From NCBI GenBank assembly GCA_031550525.1, contig JAVBON010000004.1:1-64000 (forward strand): a stretch of DNA of 64,000 bases, read 5' to 3'. The stretch comes from WRHT01 sp031550525 (GTDB lineage Bacteria; Desulfobacterota; Desulfovibrionia; Desulfovibrionales; Desulfovibrionaceae). Under the pieces are notes generated by a model. That model was not told where the DNA came from, ran no database searches, and saw only the letters and a list, made by a program, of their open reading frames with translations. Shown here one piece after another: positions 34,396-43,352 of the stretch (position 1 is its first letter; every line of letters begins with the position of its first letter). A program made the position numbers and the translations under genes.

Positions 34396-34536
34396 GTGTA
34401 GACATTCAGAGTGATTTTGCTCTCTGGCAGGGAAGCAATACTTTGAACCGAAAGAGTATACTCCTACGGTATTCGGCTGAGGGGCAAAGCCTTGCTGACG
34501 CTGCCAGAGAGCAAAATCACTCTGAATGCCGACACG
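34396..34536. repeat. Palindromic element P1 with 28-bp perfect terminal inverted repeats
   Basis: A 28-bp arm at 34403-34430 is the exact reverse complement of 34501-34528. Partial symmetry continues outward (GTGT/ACAC) and inward to a central GAGTATACTC palindrome. The whole ~140 bp could fold into one long cruciform. It fills the gap between the convergent 1014-residue protein gene and lpxB, has no open frame and has no sequence match to R1 or R2. A MITE-like element or a bidirectional terminator are the main options. Confidence 0.8.
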
Positions 34537-34551
34537 GTGTTGTTAACAAAG

Positions 34552-35781
34552 TCAATAGTAAGAACCAGCATGCCCCGCCCCGTCGCGCAAATCATTCAGC
34601 ACAATTTGCGCGGCGCGGTCGGCCGCGCCTGGGCCGCCTACCTGCTTGCGCAAGGCGGCCAGATTTATTCGCACCTTGTCAATATTACCGCATTCTTGGG
34701 CCAGTTTTGGCAGTACCTGTTTGACAAAAACGTTACTTTTGTCGTCCCACAGTTTTCTCGCGCCAGGCAGTTTCAGCCATTGCGCGGCAAAAGCGGCCAA
34801 AAACCGGCCGTTTCCGGCGTCTTGCAACAACTCCGGCAAGATCTCGCGCCTGGCTATCAGGTTGGGCAAGCCAGCGTACGGCACTTTAATTACCATATTG
34901 GCAAACTTGAAGCTCACTGGCGACATATGGTAGGTAATTACGGTAGGCGTGCCTACAAGCGCGCTTTCCAGCACAGCTGTGCCGGAGGCGGAAATAAGAA
35001 TCTCGCATTGGCGCATAAACTTGTAACGCTCTTCAGCCGGGTGGTAATGCAGCGGTATGCGCTTGGGCCAGAACGAGCTTAAAAACCCCTGTTCCAAGCC
35101 AGGCGCCACGGCGCAGTGAAATTCCAAATCCGGTTTGAGGGTTAAGAGTTTTTCAGCCGCCAAGGCAAAGTTGGGCATAAGCCCGCTTATCTCTCTACGG
35201 CGGCTGCCGGGCATAAAGCCTATTCGGCCCGGCACCGGAGCAATGGCGTCCAGACTGGGCAAATCCAGCTTGTCCATGAGAGGGTTGCCCACGTAATCCA
35301 CATGCATGCCGAATTTTTCGTAAAAATCCACCTCAAAGGGCAGAATGGAAATAAGGCGGCGCACGTTTTCATGAATGAATCTGGCCCGGCCTTCTCTCCA
35401 GGCCCACACCTTGGGGCTTATGAAGTAATAAACCGGAATTTTCAGTTTGCGCGCGGCTTTTATAACCCGAAAATGAAAATCAGGCGCGTCTATCACCACG
35501 ATGGCGGCGGGTTTTTCTTCAGCCAGTTTGCTTTCTATGCCTTTAAGCAGCTTTAGTATCTTGGGCAAATGCCCCACCACTTCCGTAAGACCCATTACCG
35601 AAAGCTGCTCTACCTGAAAAAAACTTTCAAAGGCTAGAGAGCGCATTTCAGGCCCGCCCATGCCCACCAGGCGCAAATTGGGATCACGCTCAAGCAAAGC
35701 GCGGCACAACGAAGCGCCGTGCATGTCGCCAGAGACTTCTCCCGCATTTACCCAAATAGTTTTGGACGCGCTTTTGACCAT
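34552..35781 (-). CDS. lpxB: Lipid-A-disaccharide synthase
   Basis: 409 residues from the start at 35781 (MVKSASKTIWVNAGE), which has GGGAGAGG upstream; a longer frame lacks this. LpxB transfers UDP-diacylglucosamine onto lipid X at the membrane to make the lipid A disaccharide. Family landmarks are GEVSGDMHGASLCRAL, GMGGPEM, VVIDAPDFHFRV, PVYYFISPKVWAWREGR, LPFEVDFY and GFMPGSRRREI, plus the donor segment ISASGTAVLESALVGTPTVITYHMS. It is probably monocistronic, and its 3' end abuts palindrome P1. Confidence 0.96.
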   Translation of the reverse strand: MVKSASKTIWVNAGEVSGDMHGASLCRALLERDPNLRLVGMGGPEMRSLAFESFFQVEQLSVMGLTEVVGHLPKILKLLKGIESKLAEEKPAAIVVIDAPDFHFRVIKAARKLKIPVYYFISPKVWAWREGRARFIHENVRRLISILPFEVDFYEKFGMHVDYVGNPLMDKLDLPSLDAIAPVPGRIGFMPGSRRREISGLMPNFALAAEKLLTLKPDLEFHCAVAPGLEQGFLSSFWPKRIPLHYHPAEERYKFMRQCEILISASGTAVLESALVGTPTVITYHMSPVSFKFANMVIKVPYAGLPNLIARREILPELLQDAGNGRFLAAFAAQWLKLPGARKLWDDKSNVFVKQVLPKLAQECGNIDKVRINLAALRKQVGGPGAADRAAQIVLNDLRDGAGHAGSYY

Positions 35782-35934
35782 GGCCTCTCCCAGATTCAAA
35801 ATAATAACCGCCAAAACGAATTTCAGCGGTTATTCATGTTTAAAAACAGCAAAATATGCCGCTTGGGCCTGTTAACACCGCGATGATTCTTACCTTTCTT
35901 GCGGCAGAAAAAAAGACCGCATAAGCAGCAAAAC

Positions 35935-36822
35935 CTAAACCTCTTTTTCCACATCATCCAGCATCAAATATTCCCGCAAGGCCTGCGGCCATGCCCGCGG
36001 CACCGTGCCGGTTATTTGCGTGAAGCTTGAGGTATCCAGCACCGAGTACGCCGGCCTGGTTACCTTGGAGGGAAACTCGGCAGTAGGCACGGGGGTTACG
36101 CGGCACTCCATCTGGCTGTAGTTTACAGCCTCGGCCGCAAGCTCGCACCAACTGGCCTGCCCGCTGTTTACAATATGAAAAACACCGCTGGCCTCAAGCT
36201 CCACCAGCATCAGCGTGTAGGCGGCCAAATCCGCCGTATAGGTTGGCGAGCCTATCTGATCAAAAACCACTTTGGCCTCACCCCTGTCGCGGCATATATT
36301 CAATATGGTGCGCACAAAATTTTTCTTGCCGCCGCCAAAAAGCCAGGCCGTGCGCACAATATTGTACCTTTTGAGCGCGCTCTCCAAGATGGCCTGCTCG
36401 CCCGCACGCTTGGTACGCCCGTAAACAGACAAAGGATTTGGCTGATCGTCCACGGTATATGGCACACTCTTACGACCATCAAAAACAAAATCAGTGCTGA
36501 AATGCACCAGACGCACCGGCCTGCTTTTAACAACCCGCGCCAGCGCGGCCGGAACCCCGCGATTCAGGGCCTGGGCTTTGTCCGCATTGCTTTCGGCTTC
36601 TTCAACATTGGTGTAGCCTACTGTATTAAAAATGCATGCTGGATTTATTTTATCCACATATTCAGCCAGCTTGTCGTGCAAATCGCCGGAAAAATAGTCA
36701 AACTCGCCGGGGACGCTGGCCACTGCATCCCAACCCTTTGCTGCAAGGGCGGCCATTACGGCCCGGCCTAAAAGTCCGCCCTGACCGCCTAGGACAAGGG
36801 CTTTAGGCATAGTGCTGTTCAT
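35935..36822 (-). CDS. rfbD: dTDP-4-dehydrorhamnose reductase
   Basis: 295 residues from the start at 36822 (MNSTMPKALVLGG), with GGAGG 8 nt upstream. NAD(P)-binding extended SDR with N-terminal GGQGGLLGRAV, the catalytic YGRTKRAGE and the STDFVFDG strand typical of RmlD/RfbD, the last step of dTDP-L-rhamnose synthesis. Other rml genes are not adjacent, so substrate assignment rests on family similarity; some family members act on other dTDP-sugars. Confidence 0.85.
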   Translation of the reverse strand: MNSTMPKALVLGGQGGLLGRAVMAALAAKGWDAVASVPGEFDYFSGDLHDKLAEYVDKINPACIFNTVGYTNVEEAESNADKAQALNRGVPAALARVVKSRPVRLVHFSTDFVFDGRKSVPYTVDDQPNPLSVYGRTKRAGEQAILESALKRYNIVRTAWLFGGGKKNFVRTILNICRDRGEAKVVFDQIGSPTYTADLAAYTLMLVELEASGVFHIVNSGQASWCELAAEAVNYSQMECRVTPVPTAEFPSKVTRPAYSVLDTSSFTQITGTVPRAWPQALREYLMLDDVEKEV

Positions 36823-36989
36823 TAGCAAATCCTCCACCATGGCATACACAATACCCAATGGCGGAGGAGCAAGTCAAACTAAAATAGCCAAAAAGCCCTT
36901 GCCTGCACCGGCGCTATGCCGTAATTGCTTGGTGGACGGCACTTTAAATTAATGGCTGCACTTAAAAGACAAACAATCGGGTTAACGTT

Positions 36990-37778
36990 TTGAAACACGC
37001 AATACTGCTTGCTGCTTATGGAGCGGGCGGAGTACAGGGCACGCAAACCCTGCAATTTTTTGAGAGGCAGGTGCGCGCCGGTTTTCCGGATGCTTCCATA
37101 CGCTGGGCCTTTACATCGGTGCTTATGCGCAGCCGTCTTGCCGCCGCGCGCAAAAAAACCGACTCTGTAAAAAAGGCCCTGTGCCGCCTTGGCTTTGAAA
37201 AATATGACCGCATAACCGTGCAGTCCCTGCATCTTATTCACGGCGCGGAATATGAAGAACTGCTGGCCGAAATTGCAGAGGCCAAACTCTGCGGGGCTCC
37301 GGCCAATATAACAACCGGGCTGCCCCTGCTGCACAGCCCTGAGGATATTGAGAAAACGGCGGCGGCCATAATACGCCATATGCCGGACGGCCGCGAGCCG
37401 GATCAGGCCGTCATCTGGGTGGGGCATGGGGCCAAGCACGACGGGGGCCGCGCTTATGACCTGCTTACAGAACATGTGCAGCGGCTGGACCCAAATATCT
37501 TCATCGGCACGCTTTCGGGCAGTTCGAACATTCAGGAAGTAACGGCCGCGCTCATCCAAAAGAATCTTAAAAGGGCCTGGCTTATGCCTTTGCTCTCGGT
37601 TGTTGGCAAACACGCCAGCCACGACATTGCAGGCGACGGTCCTGAGTCTTGGCGCTACATTTTGCAGCGTAGCGGCATATCCTGCCAGAGCATTTTGCAC
37701 GGGGCCATCGCCTGCGAAGGCTTTGCCGAAATATGGCTGGGCCATTTGCGCGAGGCCGCCACGGGCTGGCCGGTTTAA
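36990..37778 (+). CDS. cbiK: Sirohydrochlorin cobaltochelatase CbiK
   Basis: 262 residues from a TTG start (MKHAILLAAYGAGG). CbiK inserts Co2+ (or Fe2+) into sirohydrochlorin for cobalamin or siroheme synthesis. The metal-handling histidines sit in VIWVGHGAKHDGGRAYD and LLSVVGKHASHDIAGDGPESW. No signal peptide is present, so this resembles the cytoplasmic CbiK form known from Desulfovibrio, not the periplasmic one. It is divergent from rfbD with 167 bp between them; I saw no cobalamin-riboswitch pattern there. Confidence 0.92.
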   Translation: MKHAILLAAYGAGGVQGTQTLQFFERQVRAGFPDASIRWAFTSVLMRSRLAAARKKTDSVKKALCRLGFEKYDRITVQSLHLIHGAEYEELLAEIAEAKLCGAPANITTGLPLLHSPEDIEKTAAAIIRHMPDGREPDQAVIWVGHGAKHDGGRAYDLLTEHVQRLDPNIFIGTLSGSSNIQEVTAALIQKNLKRAWLMPLLSVVGKHASHDIAGDGPESWRYILQRSGISCQSILHGAIACEGFAEIWLGHLREAATGWPV

Positions 37779-37966
37779 TCCACCCCCGTTTACCGTTGCG
37801 CTGTTAGGCAAAAAGCGCCAGCCGCACTTGCTTGCGCAACCAGAATGCCGCCCTCCACATATTTCTGGCCCGATATGTCTGGCCCACAACGAGGCGAAAT
37901 CAGCCTGGCTGTAAACTATAATTTTCTGTAAAGTAACTTCGCAATATAACTGTGATTAGGTTTACA

Positions 37967-38004
37967 AAACATCAAGGCCCGGCGTTAACCGGGCCTTGAT
38001 GTTT
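37967..38004. terminator. Bidirectional terminator-like hairpin, cbiK / tatA
   Basis: A 16-bp perfect stem, AAACATCAAGGCCCGG/CCGGGCCTTGATGTTT, with loop CGTTAA. It lies between the convergent cbiK and tatA, about 20 nt after the tatA stop. Short T-runs occur on either side. Confidence 0.75.
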
Positions 38005-38022
38005 AAAAATGCCATGTAAATT

Positions 38023-38223
38023 TTAGGCTTCCTTATCTTCGTCGGCGGGCTGCTTTTTCTTGGCAGTTGGGGTAATATCAATTTCATCAGGCTCAATGGA
38101 GGCCTTTTTAAAATTTTTAATAGCCTTGCCCAATCCGCCGCCAATTTCAGGCAATTTTTTAGCGCCAAACAAAATAACTACAATTAATAAAACAATTAAA
38201 ATCTGCGGCATACTTGGGGTCAT
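38023..38223 (-). CDS. tatA: Sec-independent protein translocase TatA
   Basis: 66 residues: a single N-terminal membrane helix (QILIVLLIVVILFGAKKLPEIG), the F-G-x-x-K-L-P hinge, an amphipathic helix (GGGLGKAIKNFKKA) and a charged C-terminal tail. This is the TatA/E pore-forming subunit of the twin-arginine system, which exports folded redox proteins. The start has GAGGATGG. TatB and TatC are not in the window. Confidence 0.95.
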   Translation of the reverse strand: MTPSMPQILIVLLIVVILFGAKKLPEIGGGLGKAIKNFKKASIEPDEIDITPTAKKKQPADEDKEA

Positions 38224-38504
38224 AGCAATACCATCCTCATTTTCTTGAAAAAATTACCGGTAAACAGGCACAAGGCCAATCTTACCGCACACCTCAAAAT
38301 ATCCTGAGGCAGTCCCACTGCAATGCGCTGGCAATGCAGAAGGCAGGTACTTTTCTATAAGCACTGCCAAGGGGATAGTCAAGAAGCAGCCTTTCTTTAT
38401 CGCAAAAAATCGCGCAATCGCGCCGATATGTAATTTATCTGCTATAATGCATTGCATTTTAAGACAGGTCTGGCTAAAGTACGGCCAATACTTAATTTAT
38501 AATT

Positions 38505-39419
38505 ATGAACAGACAAATAATTTATATTCCCGCTTTGCACCCACCCATGGCCCCTGCCGGAATTCCGGACGACATCCTTTTTATGTGCCCGAATCTCGCC
38601 TTGCAGCCCAAGAAAAAAGACGCGCGCTTTTTCACCCCGCCCGGAATGCCGTTTACACCGCCTGAAGCCGCGTCCGTTCTGCGCGAAATGCTGGCACTGG
38701 GGCTAAGCTTCGGCCCGCATGGCGACTTGAAGCTTATGGCAGGTCAAGGCTGGCTTGAGCGCGAAGAGGCGCAAAAACGCGCAGTAAGGCCAGATGAAAA
38801 CGCCGCGTTGGAGGCTTTTGCCAAAACCGGCGGAGCTCCGGCAGGCAATGCCTGGTCACGAGCGGCGGCGGCGGGCGAGCTTTCCGCCGCCAGTCCGGCC
38901 GAGCAGTTTAAAAACGCGCAAAAAATTTTATTGCTGGCCTGGGAGCATGAAAATTACATATCTGAAATAAACGAGCTTGAAAGCAGGATAGATTCCGGCA
39001 ACAAAAAGCTTTTGGCCGCCTTGGGCGAAGGCCGGTCGGAAGATGACGGCATGAGCGAGCTTTACGACGCGCGTCAGGAGTATGAGGCCGCCCTTGCTGC
39101 CGCTGGCGAAAAAACGCGCCCTGAGTACTCGTGGCGCATAGTGGTTGACGCCATGGCGGCTTTTATGCCGGAAAACGCCATGCTTATAAGCGCTGATACA
39201 ATGGTGTATGAAGATATGCGCGGAATGGGCATTTTGCAGCCCTTGCCCGGCGACATAAGCGAAAACTTGGCGCATTGGCCGGAACAGTTCACCGCAACGC
39301 TTTTGTGGGCCAACCTGCCCTTATGGCGCGCGCTGGGCTATGCAAGGCTGCCGCAAGACAGGCCATGGCTTGGCGCCGCATATGATATTCTGGTTGCGGC
39401 GCGACCCCCGCGCCCCTGA
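38505..39419 (+). CDS. Hypothetical protein, Ala/Glu-rich
   Basis: 304 residues, not recognised. The N-terminus is hydrophobic-proline rich (IIYIPALHPPMAPAGIPDD), the middle (about 150-210) is helical and charged and may be coiled coil, and the C-terminus has Trp-rich segments (ENLAHWPEQFTATLLWANLPLWRALGYARLPQDRPW). There is no signal peptide or membrane helix. The ribosome site is poor, but a TATAAT box lies about 50 bp upstream. It precedes the HAD gene by 23-50 bp on the same strand, so co-transcription is likely. Confidence 0.6.
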   Translation: MNRQIIYIPALHPPMAPAGIPDDILFMCPNLALQPKKKDARFFTPPGMPFTPPEAASVLREMLALGLSFGPHGDLKLMAGQGWLEREEAQKRAVRPDENAALEAFAKTGGAPAGNAWSRAAAAGELSAASPAEQFKNAQKILLLAWEHENYISEINELESRIDSGNKKLLAALGEGRSEDDGMSELYDARQEYEAALAAAGEKTRPEYSWRIVVDAMAAFMPENAMLISADTMVYEDMRGMGILQPLPGDISENLAHWPEQFTATLLWANLPLWRALGYARLPQDRPWLGAAYDILVAARPPRP

Positions 39420-39471
39420 TAAAACCAGCTTTTAACAAGGCATGCCGCCATGGCGGCGTAAGGAAAATATA

Positions 39472-40143
39472 TTGCTACAGGCAAGCCCCATAGTACCCGA
39501 CGTAAACCTCACCGAGCTCAAAGGGCTTATTTTTGACTGTGACGGGGTGTTAATAAACTCCCGCATGGCCAACATAAGCTTTTACAATCATTTGCGCGGC
39601 AAGGCAGGCATGCAGCGGCTAAGTGCGGCTGAAGAAGAATTCGTGCATATGGCCACTTACGAGCAGGCCCTCGATCACATCTTCCCCGGCCCGGAGCGCG
39701 CGACTGTCATGACTTTTCTTGAAGCAATGGAATCGCATTTCGATTATTACGAGCTGTTGCAGGTTGAAGAAGGCCTTACCCCAATGCTTGGCTGGCTGAG
39801 CAAGCGCAACTTCAGGCTGGGCATATGCACCAACCGTATCTCGCCGCTGGAACCTTTTTTAAAACGCTTCGGGCTGGACAATTTCTTTTTTCCCATGCAA
39901 ACCGCCTCCAACTCCAAACCAAAGCCTGACCCGGACGGACTTTTACAAGTGCTGGGCGCGTGGGGCATGGCGCAGGGCGAAGTGGCCTACATAGGCGACA
40001 GCAAGGTTGACGAAATGGCGGCTATGGCCGCCGGAATTCCCTTTTGGTCGTTCAAAAACCAAGATCTTGCCGCCAGCCTGCACATAAACAGTTTTTTCGA
40101 GTTGCACGCCTGGCTTAAACTCGCCGTTCAAAAAAATGGCTGA
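39472..40143 (+). CDS. HAD-superfamily phosphatase (phosphoglycolate-phosphatase-like)
   Basis: About 223 residues. HAD motif I is LIFDCDGVLINS, motif II is ICTNR, motif III Lys is in SNSKPKPDPDG and motif IV is VAYIGDSKVDEMAA. A helical C1 cap follows motif I. The start is uncertain: a TTG at 39472 has AAGGA 8 nt upstream, whereas the ATG at 39442 has its AAGG only 1 nt away. I prefer the TTG. The substrate is unknown. It is followed by 125 bp before yggT. Confidence 0.85.
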   Translation: MLQASPIVPDVNLTELKGLIFDCDGVLINSRMANISFYNHLRGKAGMQRLSAAEEEFVHMATYEQALDHIFPGPERATVMTFLEAMESHFDYYELLQVEEGLTPMLGWLSKRNFRLGICTNRISPLEPFLKRFGLDNFFFPMQTASNSKPKPDPDGLLQVLGAWGMAQGEVAYIGDSKVDEMAAMAAGIPFWSFKNQDLAASLHINSFFELHAWLKLAVQKNG

Positions 40144-40268
40144 ACTTGCCCAAGTAAATATTTTTTGCAAAAATTACACTTGATTATTCCGCCTACAATT
40201 GTGAAAGTAAGTGTAAAGGTTTTGCCGCTGGTTGACGCGTAAAACCGGTTTATGCTCTGGAGCGCCAC

Positions 40269-40571
40269 ATGAATTTATTAGCCAATATTCTTATAGGCCT
40301 GGCCAAAATTACCGGCGGGCTGATTACCATATATACATGGGTAATCATAATATCCGCCCTTATAAGCTGGGTAAGGCCCGATCCTTATAACCCCATAGTG
40401 CGTACCCTGCGCGCCCTTACCGAGCCTGTTCTGTATAGGGTAAGGCGCAAGCTGCCGTTTGTTTACGCCGCAGGCATAGATTTTTCGCCCATAGTGGTTA
40501 TTCTGCTTTTGCAGTTTATTAATATCGCGCTGGTAAGATCGCTGCTCGAATTCGCCTATACGCTCAAGTAG
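40269..40571 (+). CDS. YggT family membrane protein
   Basis: 100 residues with two hydrophobic helices and the conserved loop WVRPDPYNPIVRTLRALTEPVL, diagnostic of the YggT family. Its role is poorly defined; in several bacteria it neighbours division or cell-shape genes, and here divIVA follows 6 bp later. It is the first gene of a plus-strand cluster that continues to ilvC. Confidence 0.93.
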   Translation: MNLLANILIGLAKITGGLITIYTWVIIISALISWVRPDPYNPIVRTLRALTEPVLYRVRRKLPFVYAAGIDFSPIVVILLLQFINIALVRSLLEFAYTLK

Positions 40572-40577
40572 GTACGC

Positions 40578-41078
40578 ATGACCGCTAACCGTGTAGATTT
40601 GCTTAACCCGCGCTTCACCCGCGTTATGCGCGGGTATTCGCCCAAAGAGGTAGACGCGTTCCTGCAGGAAATAGCAGACGTGCTTGCCGCGCAGGGTGAA
40701 GAAAAACTGCGCCTTGGCAACAGGATCTCCGAAATGGAGGTGCGCCTGGCGGAATACGCTGAGCGTGAAGAAGCGCTAAAGCGCACACTGGTTGCCACGC
40801 AAAAAATGATTGAGGACATGAAAAGCGCCTCTCAGCGCGAAGCGCAACTGGTTATGGAGTCGGCCCGCAACAAGGCCGACAGCATGGTAAGCCAGGCAGG
40901 CATGCGCCTTAACAGGGTTATGGACGATATTTTTGAGGCCAACAAGCTTAAGGTACAGTTTTACGCGCAACTGCGCGCCATGCTTGAAAGCCACCTGAAG
41001 CTCCTTGATATGGAGCAGGACGAGCAGGAAGATATTTTGAAAGCGGCCCGTAACCTCAAAAACAAGCCCGGAGTGTAG
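40578..41078 (+). CDS. DivIVA-domain protein
   Basis: 166 residues. The N-terminal membrane-binding and dimerising segment DLLNPRFTRVMRGYSPKEVDAFLQEIADVL is a clear DivIVA domain. The rest is a long coiled coil (about 35-160), a little shorter than Gram-positive DivIVA. These proteins sense curved membranes and recruit polar or division factors. The starts and stops of yggT, this gene and DUF167 are separated by 2-6 bp, so they form one operon. Confidence 0.9.
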   Translation: MTANRVDLLNPRFTRVMRGYSPKEVDAFLQEIADVLAAQGEEKLRLGNRISEMEVRLAEYAEREEALKRTLVATQKMIEDMKSASQREAQLVMESARNKADSMVSQAGMRLNRVMDDIFEANKLKVQFYAQLRAMLESHLKLLDMEQDEQEDILKAARNLKNKPGV

Positions 41079-41080
41079 TT

Positions 41081-41401
41081 ATGCCGGGGGCGGAACAACC
41101 GCCGGATCTATCCGGCGTGCCTTGTGTGATAACAGCAGCCGACGGTTGGTATGTTTTGGTATGGGTGCAGCCCGGCGCTAAAAAAAGCGAGCTTTGCGGC
41201 GTAAGCGACAGCATGCTTAAAATACGTCTGGCCGCCCCTGCGGTAGATAACAAAGCCAACCAGGCCCTGCTTGAGTTTATGGCGGAAAAGCTTCAAATAA
41301 GAAAGAACAAAGTGATCTTGGCAGGCGGGGACAAAAGCCGGAAAAAAAAACTTTTTATTCCGGCGGGCGTGTCGCCGCATTGGGATGGTATTTTTAACTA
41401 A
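41081..41401 (+). CDS. DUF167 family protein (YggU-like)
   Basis: 106 residues with the DUF167 core: WVQPGAKKSELCGVSDSMLKIRLAAPAVDNKANQALLEFMAEKLQI and the GDKSRKKKL segment. The function of this widespread small alpha/beta fold is unknown. It is commonly next to yggT, as here. The start is 2 bp after the divIVA stop. Confidence 0.93.
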   Translation: MPGAEQPPDLSGVPCVITAADGWYVLVWVQPGAKKSELCGVSDSMLKIRLAAPAVDNKANQALLEFMAEKLQIRKNKVILAGGDKSRKKKLFIPAGVSPHWDGIFN

Positions 41402-41426
41402 CCCCCTTAATCTGGAGGAAATCATT

Positions 41427-41657
41427 ATGGACGCACAAGAAATTCAGTTGATTGAAAAATATGCCGCCCAAGATGATGCACTTAAAAGCCTTTGGAACGA
41501 CCACCAGTTGTATGAAAAACAATTGGAGAAACTTGAGAGCAAAAGCTACAGAACGCCTGCTGAAGAACAGCAGATGAAAGAGCTGAAAAAGCAAAAACTC
41601 GAAGGCAAAACCAAACTTGTTGCGATTATTGATCGCTACAAAAAAACACAAGGTTAA
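41427..41657 (+). CDS. DUF465 family small helical protein
   Basis: 76 residues from the ATG at 41427, which has GGAGG 9 nt upstream; a longer frame overlapping DUF167 is rejected. Two amphipathic helices with the DUF465 pattern (LIEKYAAQDDALKSLWNDHQLYEKQLEKLESKSYRTPAEEQQMKELKKQKL). The function is unknown. It lies between DUF167 and ilvB with 6 bp to the latter. Confidence 0.88.
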   Translation: MDAQEIQLIEKYAAQDDALKSLWNDHQLYEKQLEKLESKSYRTPAEEQQMKELKKQKLEGKTKLVAIIDRYKKTQG

Positions 41658-41663
41658 TACTCT

Positions 41664-43352
41664 ATGGAGCTCACCGGGGCCCAGGTTTTACTGGAAGGAT
41701 TAAAACGTGAAGGTGTGGAAATATTGTTCGGCTACCCAGGCGGCGCCGTTATTGATATTTATGACGAACTCTCCCGCTCCCCGCTAAGGCATATTCTGGT
41801 ACGGCACGAGCAGGCCGCCGTGCATGCGGCCGATGGTTACGCCAGAGCTTCGGGCAAGGTTGGGGTTTGTCTGGTCACGTCAGGTCCCGGAGCCACCAAC
41901 GCGGTAACAGGCATTGCCACGGCATATGCGGATTCTATTCCCATGGTCGTTCTCACAGGGCAGGTAGCAAGCCCGCTTATAGGCAACGACGCTTTTCAGG
42001 AAGTGGATATAGTGGGTATTACCCGCCCATGCACCAAGCACAATTACCTGGTAAAAGACATACGCAAACTGGCCACCGTAATACGCCAGGCCTTTTATCT
42101 GGCCCGCTCGGGCCGCCCAGGGCCGGTGCTTATCGACCTCCCCAAAGACGTAATGATTGCCAAAACCGAGTTTGAATGGCCAGAACTGGTGCAAATGCGC
42201 TCGTACAACCCCAATTGCAAACCCAACCTATCGCAGTTGCGGCGGGCGGCGGATTTGATGATTGCGGCCAAACAGCCGGTTATAATCATAGGCGGCGGGG
42301 TTATAGCGGCGGATGCCGACAAGGAAGTTAAAGCTCTGGCGGAGACCACCTTCACGCCTGTGGTCTCCACCCTTATGGGCCTGGGCGGTTACCCCGGCAA
42401 CGGCCCCATGTGGAAAGGCATGCTTGGCATGCATGGCGAATATGTTGCCAACAAGGCGGTAAACGAGTCGGACCTGATTATAGCCGTTGGCACCCGCTTT
42501 GCGGACCGCGTTACCGGCAAGGTTGCCGCCTTTGCCACCCATGCCCGCATTGTGCATATAGATATAGACCCTACCTCCATACGCAAAAATGTGCATGTGG
42601 ATGTGCCGGTTGTGGCCGACTGCGCCATGGCTTTGGAAGAGTTGCTAAAAATCATACAGGAGCGCCTTGGCGAAAAGGACTGGGAAAAAGAACATATGCC
42701 TTGGAACCACTCCTTGGCCTCCATACGCCAGAAGCACCCCCTCACCTACCAGAAAACAGACGAAATCAAGCCCCAGCAGGTAATTGAGTGCATTAACAAA
42801 ATTACCGGCGGAGATGTTATTATAACCACCGAAGTGGGACAAAACCAGATGTGGGCGGCCCAGTTTTTTCCGTACGACAAGCCGCGCACCTTTATTACCT
42901 CCGGCGGTCTGGGCACCATGGGCTACGGCTTTCCGGCGGCCATAGGCGCGCAGTTCGCCTGCCCCGACAAATTGGTAATAGACATAGCCGGCGACGGCTC
43001 CATACAGATGAATATTCAGGAAATGGCCACGGCCGTGCATAACCGCCTGCCTGTAAAAATAGTCATACTCAACAACTATTACCTGGGCATGGTACGCCAG
43101 TGGCAGGAACTTTTCTACAACCGTACCTATTCGCACACCAACATGGAGGCCCAGCCGGACTTTGTAAAGCTGGCTGAGGCTTACGGGGCCGAAGGCTACC
43201 GCATAAGCAAGCCTGAGGAGTTGGAAAGCACTTTGAGTGTAGCCCTCAAATCGCCCGGCACCGCCATTATTGAAGTGATAATACGCCGCGAGGAAAATGT
43301 TATGCCCATGGTGCCTTCCGGCGCGACGCTGGAACAGGTTATGCTTACATAG
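41664..43352 (+). CDS. ilvB: Acetolactate synthase large subunit
   Basis: 562 residues; ThDP- and FAD-dependent enzyme that starts branched-chain amino-acid synthesis from pyruvate. Landmarks are LFGYPGGAVIDIYDEL, VRHEQAAVHAADGYARASG, GPGATNAVTGIATA and the C-terminal ThDP motif GDGSIQMNIQEMAT...NNYYLGMVRQWQ. The last codons (GATLEQVMLT) lie in the first copy of a 42-bp tandem repeat that continues past the stop. It forms an operon with ilvN and ilvC. Start adjacency to DUF465 suggests that the yggT cluster and ilv genes share a transcript. Confidence 0.97.
   Translation: MELTGAQVLLEGLKREGVEILFGYPGGAVIDIYDELSRSPLRHILVRHEQAAVHAADGYARASGKVGVCLVTSGPGATNAVTGIATAYADSIPMVVLTGQVASPLIGNDAFQEVDIVGITRPCTKHNYLVKDIRKLATVIRQAFYLARSGRPGPVLIDLPKDVMIAKTEFEWPELVQMRSYNPNCKPNLSQLRRAADLMIAAKQPVIIIGGGVIAADADKEVKALAETTFTPVVSTLMGLGGYPGNGPMWKGMLGMHGEYVANKAVNESDLIIAVGTRFADRVTGKVAAFATHARIVHIDIDPTSIRKNVHVDVPVVADCAMALEELLKIIQERLGEKDWEKEHMPWNHSLASIRQKHPLTYQKTDEIKPQQVIECINKITGGDVIITTEVGQNQMWAAQFFPYDKPRTFITSGGLGTMGYGFPAAIGAQFACPDKLVIDIAGDGSIQMNIQEMATAVHNRLPVKIVILNNYYLGMVRQWQELFYNRTYSHTNMEAQPDFVKLAEAYGAEGYRISKPEELESTLSVALKSPGTAIIEVIIRREENVMPMVPSGATLEQVMLT

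Noticed and set aside
36823..36989. Cobalamin riboswitch upstream of cbiK
   Set aside because: No B12-box-like element or long structured leader is visible in 167 bp.
38438..38455. TATAAT near 38445 as a firm promoter for the 304-residue protein gene
   Set aside because: The -10 box is good but no acceptable -35 lies 16-18 bp upstream, so it is not listed as a feature.
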